Notes: a model not told the origin generated them from the sequence alone. Positions 1 to 7,886 are shown, counted from the first letter of the stretch. The stretch is DNA of 12,898 bases from Cephalothrix spiralis (GCA_032353305.1 JAUCNG010208862.1:1-12898), one strand, 5' to 3'. Numbers and translations: made by a program.

Positions 1-80
1 GATTCTTCGTGCAGGAAAAACGAAAACAAAAACAAAATTTCGTGTTCGTTTTTCGGGTTTTGCGAAACCTCTCTAATGAC
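1..80. repeat. Short imperfect hairpin rich in CGAAAA / TTTTCG
   Basis: GAAAAACGAA at 15-24 is the exact reverse complement of TTCGTTTTTC at 45-54, and weaker pairing continues outward (TTCGTGCAG against TTTTGCGAA). It may be the end of a dispersed repeat cut by the window edge. Similar TTCG-rich words recur at 4940-5200, but no clean alignment was found. Confidence 0.4.
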
Positions 81-221
81 TCCCAATTTATAATGGGATT
101 AAGGTTGGAGAAAATGAAACCAGACGTTTTCGGGAGAATCATCGAAGCTCCCTTAGTTATGAACTGATCTGCACCGAATCTGTTTCATTTGGGGAAGAAG
201 ACCATTTGTTTTCGGGGGTTT

Positions 222-288
222 TATTTTCAATTATTAAAATATTCATAACTTAGTCTCAGTATGACGTCATCTGGCTTGGGACACACAA
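222..288 (+). mobile_element. Solo right-end fragment of the CRE-bearing TIR element
   Basis: About 55 bases here align at roughly 85 percent by eye to the right arm of the complete element at 6604-6990. Shared words include ATTAAAATATTCATAA and ATGACGTCATCTGGCT. The fragment keeps a perfect TGACGTCA palindrome (262-269). The matching left arm is absent nearby, so this is a truncated or heavily decayed copy. It ends TTGGGACAC, which may be a shortened form of the element's terminus. Confidence 0.6.
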
Positions 289-740
289 ATTAATTGATGT
301 GAAATGGTCTCTTACTAGATTTGGGGTAAAAATATATTTCTCATTCCAACTACTGGGAGTCTTGGTTCGTGTCTTGGAATTTTTTCATGTCATAATCATC
401 TTGAAATGAATTCGACTTTAAATCATCATACCATCTGTCACTTGGATGCTGTACTCAGTTCCACATTGATGGTTGTTCATTTCTAGTAATATTGGTACAC
501 CAGTGTTTTGAAGTGATGGAACCATATGGCTTGCTAATATTTGATGTGTTATATCTATTATTTGTTAGCAAATTAGCTGGTAATAGGCCTGTACGGAATT
601 GTTCGAAATTTGGTATCAACTATGCTTATATAAATAATAACCTATTTATTTTTAAATATTTCCTTGTGTAATTATTACAAGGAAGTTAATTAATTATTTA
701 CAAAAAAATATAATTATTTTTTCAGTATCTCGTATGTTGT
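289..740. other. AT-rich stretch without recognisable gene; one small hairpin
   Basis: No coding, RNA or transposon signature was found. The one structural item is an 8-bp stem, TTCCTTGT (660-667) pairing with ACAAGGAA (677-684) around a 9-base AT loop. A TAGGCCTGTACGG word at 584-596 resembles words common in invertebrate dispersed repeats but could not be extended. Confidence 0.4.
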
Positions 741-746
741 TAGGAC

Positions 747-796
747 TGATATTTTAACATTACATGATTGATATTTTAACATTACATGATTGATAT
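747..796. repeat. 22-bp tandem duplication, 2.3 copies
   Basis: The 22-base unit beginning TGATATTTTAACATTACA occupies 747-768 and 769-790 with no mismatch, and a partial third unit (TGATAT) follows. Perfect identity points to a recent slippage or duplication event, which makes it a possible length polymorphism. Confidence 0.85.
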
Positions 797-880
797 GGAA
801 CAACGATGACGCTTAACAGGAAACCTCAATTCCACCATCTTGGCGGCCATTTTGAAAAATACTATTGTGACCTAGACCTT

Positions 881-1161
881 TAACAGTGTGACCACAGGTC
901 AGGAAAACCTGAAAATGTCATATACATGTAATTCCAAAATTAGCCAAAATAGTCATGGAAAATAGGTAAAGGGCTGGAAATGTCATGTAAATTTTGGAAA
1001 AAAAAGTCTTTCGGCAAAAAATAGTTCTTGATGGGTTGTGAAAATTGTCGCGACTGACTGTCTTCTTGACTTTTTCAAGATGTCGTGACTCGAAATTTGC
1101 TGGATATGTCAGGGAAAAGTCATAGAATTATATTTTTGGAAAGTGTTGGTCACCCTTTGTA
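881..1161 (+). mobile_element. Non-autonomous TIR element, TGACCAC / GTCAGGG family (copy A)
   Basis: The left end reads TAACAGTGTGACCAC and the right end, reverse-complemented, reads TACAAAGGGTGACCAAC. These form imperfect TIRs of about 14 bases bounded by TA on both sides. The interior holds diagnostic words: ACCTGAAAATGTCAT, GTCATGGAAAA, TTTTTCAAGATGTCG and TGTCAGGGAAAAGTCAT. The same words occur in the same order at 9443-9708 and, degraded, at 12655-12790. No coding capacity is present. TA flanks would fit a Tc1/mariner-type element, but TA is too frequent here to be decisive. Confidence 0.65.
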
Positions 1162-1270
1162 AGTTATTACAAGATCAAGCTACTACGAAAGACACTGATG
1201 ACTCGAAAAAGACTGGGATGTCAAGTCAGATAATCTAATTTCAGTCCACAGTGATTAGAGGTTATCAAAG

Positions 1271-1601
1271 GTCATGATGGAAAGGGGAATAACGAGCATA
1301 ATATAACTAATATAGGCTATTTATATATGCAGGTGTTTTCAGACTCATGAGGAGTAATATCATTTAAAATATTTAAATCGTGATTTTACTATTTCGCTAA
1401 AATTGTTGTATTATGACATCTGGCTGGCTTACGGTCAGGTTCCGGTCTGATGTACTGGTTGTTTACATTTCAGCCGTGTAAAGTAGATCCTGTAGCTACA
1501 TGAAATATTCTATCTACATTGACATTATTTATAGACCTTGCCATGGAATCATATTGGATACGATATAGGTCTTACTGTACTAGCTTCCTTTCCATCATGA
1601 C
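1271..1601. mobile_element. 331-bp element with perfect 15-bp TIRs and flanking direct repeats
   Basis: GTCATGATGGAAAGG (1271-1285) is the exact reverse complement of CCTTTCCATCATGAC (1587-1601). The direct repeat AGGTTATCAAA occurs at 1259-1269, one base before the left TIR, and at 1607-1617, five bases after the right TIR. This arrangement fits a small non-autonomous DNA transposon with an 11-bp target-site duplication and slight end erosion. A chance 15-base inverted match over this distance is unlikely. The interior is AT-rich, has no coding capacity and was not matched elsewhere in the window. Duplications of 9-11 bp are typical of Mutator-like elements, but nothing else supports that assignment. 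Confidence 0.6.
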
Positions 1602-1617
1602 ATTTTAGGTTATCAAA

Positions 1618-2544
1618 AGAATGAGGACCTCGTTTTTGGTTCATTTATTTAAAAAAATTCTAAATTTAATTTTGGCAATATAGCCTAGCTTCCAGAGTCC
1701 AGACGCAATTTGACTTTAATGTAGTTTAATCATTGATAAGTTTGTTTGTCGGTTCCTTCGTCAGTAGTGTGTACTCCAACATATACCGGTACCCTTAGTT
1801 TACAATTTTGTTTATCTTACCAATTGAATCACAATCGTTTGTTTACCTCACTATATACTTCAAGGCTCGGACTAATATTGCCTTAGCTAGTTAGCTTATC
1901 AGTTTATACTTACCTGGACTTATTGTGACATGAGATATCATGTACATAAATTATCTTATTCACAGATTTAACAACGTAATACATGCGACATTATTTACTA
2001 CAATTGTCGTCTATTGTTTTTGGATAGATTAGTGATCATTAGTGAGTTTGTTTATATACGATTTGGTACAATGTAAGTAATAATATTGTTTTGTAATTTG
2101 GGCCTAGTGAGGTATATTTAAAGCTACCTCGTTTAATACAGTGCTATTAAAATTCTGCATTGAACTACATATATCTCCGGGAATGACAATGTTCAGCTAT
2201 GTTTGCATCGGTTGCCAAATGCAAAACGCAATAGATTTGTAATCAAAAAGATTCTATTGGAATGGCAATCAACAGGCTATCCCGGCAAAACGTTAGATTT
2301 TACGGAGTTAAACGGAAAACAATATACGCTTTGTTGATCAAACTAGTTCTACTTATTATTCACCAAAATTGATTAGGGGCATTTTAGTCTGTAGGTGCAT
2401 TAAGAACTGCATTATCCTTCCTAGTTCAGGGGGCAAAATCATGAGCAAATTTCTAAAAGCTGAGCATTTTTCCAAAAGTCTTAGATGTTGATGCTTTTGG
2501 CCGATATATCATTTTGTCTAAAAGGTGGAGGTGCCAAAGCCTTA
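1618..2544. other. AT-rich non-coding stretch, no feature recognised
   Basis: I see no long open frame, RNA fold, inverted repeat or family repeat in these roughly 930 bases. On the minus strand CAGGTAAGTATA (around 1908-1919) matches a splice-donor consensus, but no exon precedes it, so it is treated as chance. Confidence 0.35.
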
Positions 2545-2563
2545 CCCTTCCAAAAATGAAGGG
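2545..2563. repeat. Small hairpin leading into the palindrome block
   Basis: CCCTTC at 2545-2550 pairs with GAAGGG at 2558-2563 around a 7-base A-rich loop. Its last three bases are also the first three bases of the 72-bp palindrome, so the two structures overlap and would compete for pairing. Confidence 0.6.
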
Positions 2564-2632
2564 CCTTCATCCAAAGGCTCTCGTAAATAAGAGAAGCTTC
2601 TCTTATTTACGAGAGCCTTTGGATGAAGGCCC
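2561..2632. repeat. Perfect 72-bp palindrome with zero spacer
   Basis: Positions 2561-2596 are the exact reverse complement of 2597-2632, with the centre at AAGCTT. The arms run from GGGCCTTCATCC at the outside to AATAAGAGAAG at the centre, without a mismatch. As RNA this gives a 32-36-bp uninterrupted stem; as DNA it could extrude as a cruciform. Perfect zero-spacer palindromes are genetically unstable, so the block is either very young or an inverted-chimera artefact of sequencing or assembly. Confidence 0.95.
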
Positions 2633-2678
2633 GGGTCAAAAGCTCATAAGATTAAAATCTTATGAGCTTTTGACCCGG
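2631..2678. repeat. Second palindrome: perfect 23-bp arms, 2-base loop
   Basis: Positions 2631-2653 (CCGGGTCAAAAGCTC and onward) are the exact reverse complement of 2656-2678, separated only by AA. It shares two bases with the 72-bp palindrome on its left. Its last five bases, CCCGG (2674-2678), are also the outermost bases of the left TIR of the following element. Hairpin and transposon end are therefore physically fused. Confidence 0.95.
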
Positions 2679-3143
2679 ACAGACCAGGGGGGGTCATGGA
2701 AACAATTTGCATAAACTAGGCTGAAAAAATGGTTTTGGTACCCACCCAACCCCAAATTTGGACTTTTGCAAAAAATTTCATTACTTTAGGTACCAACCAC
2801 CCCTTTTTGTAATTTTTTCTTGTTTTGCAAAATTCCAGCCAATTTTTGACCACGCCGCCCCTTATTTTGACACTTTTTGCAAATATTTTTCTGCGCACAA
2901 ATGTTTCAGGCAAGATTTCAGGCAAAACTTTTCTAGCACGCGCATATTATTTCTAGAAATTTTGACCATCCACCCAATCAATATTCATGTTCATATATTA
3001 TTTAGAGAACAAAAACAATGGGAAACAGTCGGGGAAAAAATTAGTTAAGTGGGAAAAAAAATTGCATAACGGAATTTTTTATATCCACCCAACCCGGCCT
3101 AGTTCATACAAATTTTTTCCATGACCCCACTGGGCAGACCGGG
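2674..3143. mobile_element. 470-bp foldback/MITE-like element with ~50-bp TIRs
   Basis: The left arm 2674-2723 (CCCGGACAGACCAGG and onward) and the reverse complement of 3095-3143 (CCCGGTCTGCCCAG and onward) agree at about 80 percent by eye. Both contain GGGGTCATGGAAA and AACTAGGC. The interior is built of recurrent CCACCCAACCCC words alternating with T-rich tracts, near 2740, 2793, 2850, 2965 and 3086. A related copy lies at about 11697-12262 and an inverted fragment at 4396-4513. Open frames inside are low-complexity translations of the repeat. No transposase is present, and no clear target-site duplication was found because the left side is occupied by the palindromes. Confidence 0.7.
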
Positions 3144-3784
3144 TTTTTAACTGCAAGTTGTCAAATATTAATTGATAAAGTGTCCCTAGTCAGTCTCTGT
3201 CCTCTGTTTATCTCATGCTGGGCCTTTGCTGGTATATCATACGTGATAGTTGTATTCCCAGTACGATGTATCTATTTCATGATTTATTCCAACCATGAAT
3301 ATTATTTAATCGGTTATAACTGTGTAACGTGATACGGTCACAATTTACTATGTCAATACTAAACATTTTTTAATAGGCGTTTCAACACACACGCAAAAAA
3401 GTAATTCATCCGTCAGTCCCGTCTGTATAATTTTAACTTTAAGCTCTATATATGTAATGACTCAATAGTGCGATTATTAGCCATAAAAGGGTAATAATGA
3501 TAAAGTTAACAAAAGGCTTACAGTCATTAGTTTACATTAATAATCAGTGGGTGTGGAGCCAATTAGAGAAATAATTAGCCAAAGACCTAAACGATTAACT
3601 CGGAAGTAGGACATTTGTTTTTTCCCCTTATTTATTATTTGAATGGACAATCAGAGTGGATGGCCAGGAATCGGGATCATCGCCATATAAGTATCATGGA
3701 CTCACATCTGAGTATCCGATTCCCCGTGCCTTTGGCGCTCAGCTCTCAGCATATATATTTGCTATATTTGCTATATGAAGGCCA
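3144..3784. other. Non-coding stretch, no clear feature
   Basis: No gene, RNA or transposon end was recognised. A weak 8-bp inverted pair is present (GGAATCGG at 3667-3674 with CCGATTCC at 3716-3723). A short duplication, ATATTTGCTATATTTGCTAT, lies around 3755-3775. The 64-codon open frame across 3615-3809 has no recognisable composition or domain. Confidence 0.35.
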
Positions 3785-3988
3785 GGGTTTGGTGGGTATA
3801 AAAATGTAAAAAAAACTTCCAAAAAATCTTTGACTGTTTTTATCTGTTTTTATACCACAAATCATTTCAAATTATGAATATTGATTCAATTATCACTTAA
3901 AACAACATAATGGACCATTTAAAAGGTTTTTTGTATCAAAAATGGGGGTCACAAATTTGGTGGTCGGTCAAAATTTGTTGGTAAAAAA
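3785..3988 (+). repeat. Degenerate module shared with 11697-11790
   Basis: Words AATATTGATT, then AAAACAACA, then AAATTTGGT followed by GGTC and ATTTGT, occur here (3880-3985) in the same order and orientation as at 11697-11785. GGTTTGGTGGGTATAAAAA at 3787-3805 reads as an inverted CCACCCAAACC word of the same family. The block leads directly into the TGACCAC module at 3989, so the two probably belong to one composite element. Confidence 0.45.
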
Positions 3989-4369
3989 CAGGGTGACCAC
4001 TGACCTGGAAATTAGGGAAAAGTCAGGAAATCTTAAGAAGACGATATCGTTCAGGTAACCAGTCTACAGGCCAACTGACCATTAGTATGTTGAACGAAGG
4101 TTCGGAATTCTAAAATATTCTTAAGCTTATTAGGAATTTACAAACTTTGATGAAAGTCAGGGTAAAATATTACTGAAAATTAGAGTTCAAAACAAATTAT
4201 TTGTCGTGAAATACATTTTATGTCAAAAGATATGTTGTGACAGACAATTTCATGGCATATCATTTGTCGCTTAATCAGGGAACTTTTTTTGAAATGGTCA
4301 GTGATACCCGGTCAGGGATTTCAGGGTAAAGTCAGGTAAATTTTGAAATTAAAAAAAATGGTCACCTGA
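3989..4369 (+). mobile_element. TGACCAC / GTCAGGG element, second subfamily (copy E)
   Basis: It begins CAGGGTGACCACTGACCTGG and ends ATGGTCACCTG, giving short terminal inverted GGTGACCA words. The interior contains AGGAATTTACAAACTTTGATG, followed by GAAAGTCAGGG, and later TTTGTCGCTTAATCAGGGAA. These align with 11431-11482 and 11527-11545, which defines a subfamily distinct from the copies at 881 and 9443. There is no coding capacity. The element is AT-rich and diverged, so it is probably old. Confidence 0.6.
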
Positions 4370-4395
4370 AAAAACCACCCAGAGTAAATAATTTG

Positions 4396-4513
4396 CGAAA
4401 TTTATGGGCAGCGCTGTAAAATTGGGGGGGGGGGGTAGGTTAAAAAAGTAGTTGCAAATATCCAAATTAAGGGGGGTTGGTGGGTACCAAATCCCATTTT
4501 GATTTCTTTCAGC
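4396..4513 (-). repeat. Inverted fragment of the CCACCC family, with a 12-G run
   Basis: On the minus strand this reads GGCTGAAAG, then ATTTGGTACCCACC, then AACCCCCC, then AATTTGGATATTTGCAA. It matches 2719-2790, the left interior of the 470-bp element. A run of 12 G lies at 4424-4435 and corresponds to the C-rich word of the family. Such a run is prone to slippage and to base-calling error. Confidence 0.6.
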
Positions 4514-4929
4514 CTTCAATTATTTCTATACCCCCCTGATAATGCTGGAATTCTTTTTATCGTTTATCGTCCACAAAAATGTTCACGATAGAAAGCTTTA
4601 GAAGTCAACACTTGTATATTCAAGTTCCTGTGATAGGGTATAGGGATGTGATATCATTACGTCGATGAGTAAGTCCCTAAAATCATTCTTGCTAAAACTA
4701 AGACTGAATCACTTATACCCAAGTGACAGAATAATCGCAGGGGATTTAAGCCTCCATAGTCCATAGCTCTTGTATCGACTTCTGTTCAGTGGTAAGGACT
4801 TTTAAGAATCATTCAATTTTTTCTTTATTTGATGAGTATAGGTCATTAAAGTCTGTTTTAGGTCTGGTTTAAGCAAATTATTCTATACATTTGTTTATTC
4901 ATCACGTTTGTTGACATACTTGCATTACA
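4514..4929. other. Non-coding stretch, no clear feature
   Basis: No gene, RNA gene or inverted-repeat element was recognised in this block. Composition is ordinary for the window. Confidence 0.3.
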
Positions 4930-5195
4930 TGACATGTCGAGGGACGGAATCGAAATTAGTTTTCGAACATTTGAAAAAAATTGATTAAATTTCGCCTGCT
5001 TTAAATTTAAATTTCGGTATTTTCGATCCATTAAAATTTCAGATAATTGTAATTTCTGAAATTTTTGATAATTTTTAGAATGTTCGTACATTTGAACCAA
5101 ATATCAATTTAATTTCGGCTAATTTAGATTTTCAATATAATTTCGATTCAATTTTAGTAATTTTTATGTAATTTTGGTAATTTCAATTCAAGCGA
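4930..5195. repeat. Degenerate AATTTCG-type short repeat tract
   Basis: AATTT and AATTTCG words recur every 10-20 bases, with TTTTCGAACATTTG, TAAATTTCG, ATTTCGGTA, TTAATTTCGG and ATAATTTCGATT among them. The array is too diverged for a fixed unit length. It resembles a decayed satellite or an expanded transposon interior. The minus-strand 80-codon frame inside it is a by-product of this composition. Confidence 0.5.
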
Positions 5196-5353
5196 CTACG
5201 TTTTGGTTTTGATATCGCAGGTTTTGCGAATAGAGCTTCATATACTCCTCGTAGCGCTAGTAACGCCTGTATCGTACTATGAAGTGTAGTTAGCCCTAAA
5301 CTTATCGACTCTAATGGAGCCACCAAAACATGTGAGATAGGAAGCCGTCTGGG

Positions 5354-5504
5354 CAGTTGCGTATTTGAAGGGGGCCCGGCCCCCTGACGATCTAGTTTTT
5401 ATATTCTAGCGCCCTATTTTAGGTGATTGGGCTTTGCAAACTATGTGCTTGCGCTCTCTTGGAACATCTCACCCCGCAGAGCCAAAATCCTGGGTACGCC
5501 ACTG
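5354..5504. mobile_element. 151-bp hAT-type MITE
   Basis: The left end is CAGTTGCGTA and the right end, reverse-complemented, is CAGTGGCGTACCCAGGA, matching the CAGNGGCG termini typical of hAT elements. The flanking 8-mers CGTCTGGG (5346-5353) and CGTCTTGG (5505-5512) differ at one position, as expected for an aged 8-bp hAT target-site duplication. A GC-rich palindrome lies just inside the left end, AGGGGGCC (5369-5376) with GGCCCCCT (5378-5385) around one base. No transposase is encoded, so movement would have needed an autonomous hAT element elsewhere. Confidence 0.75.
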
Positions 5505-5512
5505 CGTCTTGG

Positions 5513-5993
5513 TATATAATTTCTGATAATTTAAACGTGCATTTACTATTTCAATTCACGATTCACGACCCTTTGTTAAAAATTCACTAATTTTGGCACT
5601 TTTTATAAAACAGTTAGTTGAAATGTTATGCTTTAAATATATTTTCTTGTTAAGAACAAGTCAGCCCCTTCATGTTTCCTTTTCTACTTTCACCTATATA
5701 AAAGCAATCCTTGTGTGATACTCTATATGATAAGTGTTAACCGTAGAAGCTGATGAAGGTGATAGACCTTGGATAGATTTCTGATAAGTCTAGGTTGTTG
5801 GTTTCCTGTTTTTCGTCTTGTTTAGTAGTTAAGTCAGGCAATGTTTTCTTTTCATGAGATGATAAAAACCTGAATTAGGAAAAGTCATATGTTTTCATAG
5901 TACTCGTGTTTGGCACTCGGGCTATGTAACTCGTGCAACTCAAGCGACCACTGCACTGTCTACACTAAGACATACATGCACACAGGGGGCCAT
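5513..5993. other. AT-rich stretch with an isolated TATA-like word
   Basis: TATATAAAAG at 5695-5704 matches a TATA box. Neither an initiator nor a plausible transcript is evident downstream on the plus strand, so it is noted without a promoter call. No gene or repeat family was recognised otherwise. Confidence 0.25.
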
Positions 5994-6054
5994 TTTTGCC
6001 AAAACCAAAGGTCCATGATTCCAGTCCCTTCTGAATCATGGACTCTTGGCAAAA
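5994..6054. repeat. Two-part hairpin
   Basis: GTCCATGATTC (6011-6021) pairs perfectly with GAATCATGGAC (6033-6043) around an 11-base loop. TTTTGCCAA (5994-6002) pairs with TTGGCAAAA (6046-6054) outside an asymmetric bulge. Only the 3' half of this hairpin is represented in the second copy at 6137-6195. Confidence 0.7.
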
Positions 6055-6195
6055 CCCATTATTTGGGGGTGTTTAATGGCATTTTAAACATTCCATTTCC
6101 TAATATAATGATTTAGGCTATTGCATAAGCTCTGGGCCCTTCTGAATCATGTACTCTTGACAAAATCCAAATTATTTGGTGTTTTAATGGCATTA
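6026..6195 (+). repeat. Direct duplication of a ~60-bp unit, 111 bp apart
   Basis: Copy one (6026-6085) and copy two (6137-6195) share CCCTTCTGAATCATG, ACTCTTG, CAAAA, ATTATTTGG and TTTAATGGCATT. Identity by eye is about 80 percent. The unit is not a gene. The arrangement suggests an old segmental tandem duplication of about 111 bases or two members of one repeat family. Confidence 0.65.
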
Positions 6196-6317
6196 GAATC
6201 CAAAATAACAACAAAATATGTGAGGAAGAAATGGCATACAAAATATGAAAAAAGTTTTTCATGTTTGGGGCTCCCCCTAGGTATACATGCATGGATAAGT
6301 CAAATTTACCCAACGAC

Positions 6318-6358
6318 CGTTTCATAAAACGGTGTCAAAACTTTGTCTTGTTTGTCAC
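6318..6358 (-). repeat. GTTTCATAAAACGG repeat, inverted partner of 8686-8714
   Basis: CGTTTCATAAAACGGTGTCA at 6318-6337 followed by TTGTTTGTCAC is the inverted, slightly longer counterpart of GTGACAAACATGACACCG and TTTTATGATAC at 8686-8714. CCGTTT and AAACGG (6317-6332) also form a small hairpin. It may be a short dispersed repeat or one terminus of a larger element spanning about 2.4 kb. Confidence 0.5.
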
Positions 6359-6603
6359 AAAAAACCCCCTCTGCTTCATGCCACATGAATAGAAGATAGT
6401 CGAGGATGTATCACTGTATTATAACTTTGTAGGCTCTGAAAAAAATTGCATGTCATATGACAATAAATTAATGGAGGAAATCATCAAATTAATCACAAAG
6501 GAAATAGTAAAAGTTCCTACAAAAAGGGTACCGTATTTGTGATCATTTTTAACCGGAACTAGCTAAACGGAGTAGCTTAGATATGAAAAGGATCTTTATA
6601 ATA

Positions 6604-6990
6604 CAGGGTGTCCAAATATTATGGAAAACAGCCAGATGACGTTATATTGTGGCTAAATTATGAATTGACCATATCGCTGCTAGTGATCACTAGAGAGAAC
6701 ATGATCTTCTCTTTCAAATAAAATAAATGTGGTGCAAATCGCCAAACAACAACTGAGGATCAAAAAGTTTAATTTCCCCAAATAAACGTCCTTTCTCGGA
6801 TTTTTTTTATTTGTGATTTTTAATGATTTTTTATTTTCCTAATTCAATCTACTATTCATTGAAGAAAGCATTCTCTCGTTTTAGTATTGGATCGAGGCTA
6901 GGGAAAATTGTTTTTCATTTATTAAAATATTCATAATTAAGTTACAATATGACGTCATCTGGCTGTTTTCCATAATTTTAGGTCACGCTC
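6604..6990. mobile_element. 387-bp MITE with long TIRs carrying a CRE palindrome, TA-flanked
   Basis: The left arm 6614-6665 and the reverse complement of 6929-6980 agree at about 88 percent over 52 bases. They share ATTATGGAAAACAGCCAGAT and AATTATGAAT. The outer ends are CAGGGTGTCC and GGTCACGCTC (reverse complement GAGCGTGACC), with TA on both sides (6602-6603 and 6991-6992). This fits a Tc1/mariner-type non-autonomous element. The right arm holds an intact TGACGTCA (6950-6957); the left arm has the mutated form TGACGTTA. A solo fragment of the same element lies at 222-288. There is no coding capacity. Confidence 0.75.
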
Positions 6991-6992
6991 TA

Positions 6993-7584
6993 GTAGGCCT
7001 ACTTGTAAAAAAAGAAAATTAGATAGGAGAAATTTTGCTGAAATCACTAATGTTTCTTGATTAGTTTCTATTTTAAATATCACATGACGTAATGCTATTT
7101 GATTAAAAAGAAATAGTGAATTTAATTTTTTAAATTTATTGACAAGCAAAATATTTCAATTTTTCTCTCTCAAAAACAACTTGATGAATGTTTTTAGGCG
7201 AATTTGATAAGGAATACATTGGTATTTAAGTTTCATGATGCTGCTCTTGATAATAGAGAAAATAGTATTTTTATCTCTCCTGTAAAAATTCAAAACTACC
7301 AATTAATCAATAATTAGTTTTTAATGCAACTAATATTGATAAAAAAAGTGGGTGTAGTGTACTTTTTGTGGTCTATCCTATTTCATTGACTCAGACTATA
7401 GGAACTCAAAACTTATACTATCTCAGACAATCAGTAAAAACTTTCTAGAATTGTTGTCAACTTCCGGTTGAGCATTCTAGGAAGTAATATTTACTTCACG
7501 TCTATAAGTGGTCATAAGTGGATATTTGTCTAATACTGACTTACATTTGAGTCAAAAGTCAGCAAAAGTCTGTGTTATTTTTGT
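6993..7584. other. AT-rich non-coding stretch, no clear feature
   Basis: No gene or repeat family was recognised. TAGTAGGCCTACTT lies at the left edge, directly after the TIR element. ATAAGTGGTCATAAGTGG near 7504-7521 is a minimal direct repeat. The minus-strand 64-codon frame across 6955-7149 partly overlaps the transposon arm and is not a gene. Confidence 0.3.
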
Positions 7585-7611
7585 GGATTTTGTATTCTAT
7601 TTTAGGTAAGT
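7585..7611 (+). promoter_or_regulatory. Candidate recursive (zero-length-exon) splice site
   Basis: A T-rich tract ending TATTCTATTTTAG is followed immediately by GTAAGTT, so a 3' splice site and a near-consensus 5' splice site meet at 7605/7606. This is the signature of ratcheting sites used to remove very long introns in stages. It makes sense only if this part of the window is intronic on the plus strand, which the acceptor at 12835 allows but does not prove. The pyrimidine tract is interrupted, so the match is moderate. Confidence 0.3.
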
Positions 7612-7743
7612 TGAAATGCTTGGTTATGTTGTTTTGTAATCATGAAATAATGAGTGATAGTGATAGAGGTAGGGCTTGACAGTTCCATAGTACAAATTGT
7701 TGATAAGTAGATTTTGTTTAACTACTGGGTATCCTAATTAGGG

Positions 7744-7762
7744 CGTGTACCTAAGGTACACG
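7744..7762. repeat. Short palindrome CGTGTACC / GGTACACG
   Basis: Perfect 8-bp arms (7744-7751 and 7755-7762) surround a TAA loop. It stands alone in AT-rich DNA with no adjoining gene. The size would suit a dimeric protein site or a simple chance hairpin. Confidence 0.5.
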
Positions 7763-7886
7763 TAAAAGTTGTACAATTTGTATTTAAAATCCATTTTTAT
7801 GGCACTTTTAGACCATCCGATATTGCCAATGGCCATGAAGACTGGAAAACATGGAAAAGTTCTTGACACATAACCCAAAAGATAAT

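Noticed and set aside
839-857. YY1-like CCATCTTGGCGGCCATTTT
   Set aside because: It is one base off the motif, and similar words are common inside invertebrate repeats. No promoter context was found.
2514-2714. 66-codon plus-strand open frame across the palindromes
   Set aside because: It starts in unremarkable DNA and runs through both perfect palindromes, so it is a structural by-product.
2758-3048. 96-codon plus-strand open frame
   Set aside because: It lies wholly inside the 470-bp foldback element, and its residues reflect T-rich and CCACCC tracts. No transposase motif is visible.
5695-5704. TATA box TATATAAAAG
   Set aside because: No plausible transcript or coding exon follows, and TATA-like words are expected in AT-rich DNA.
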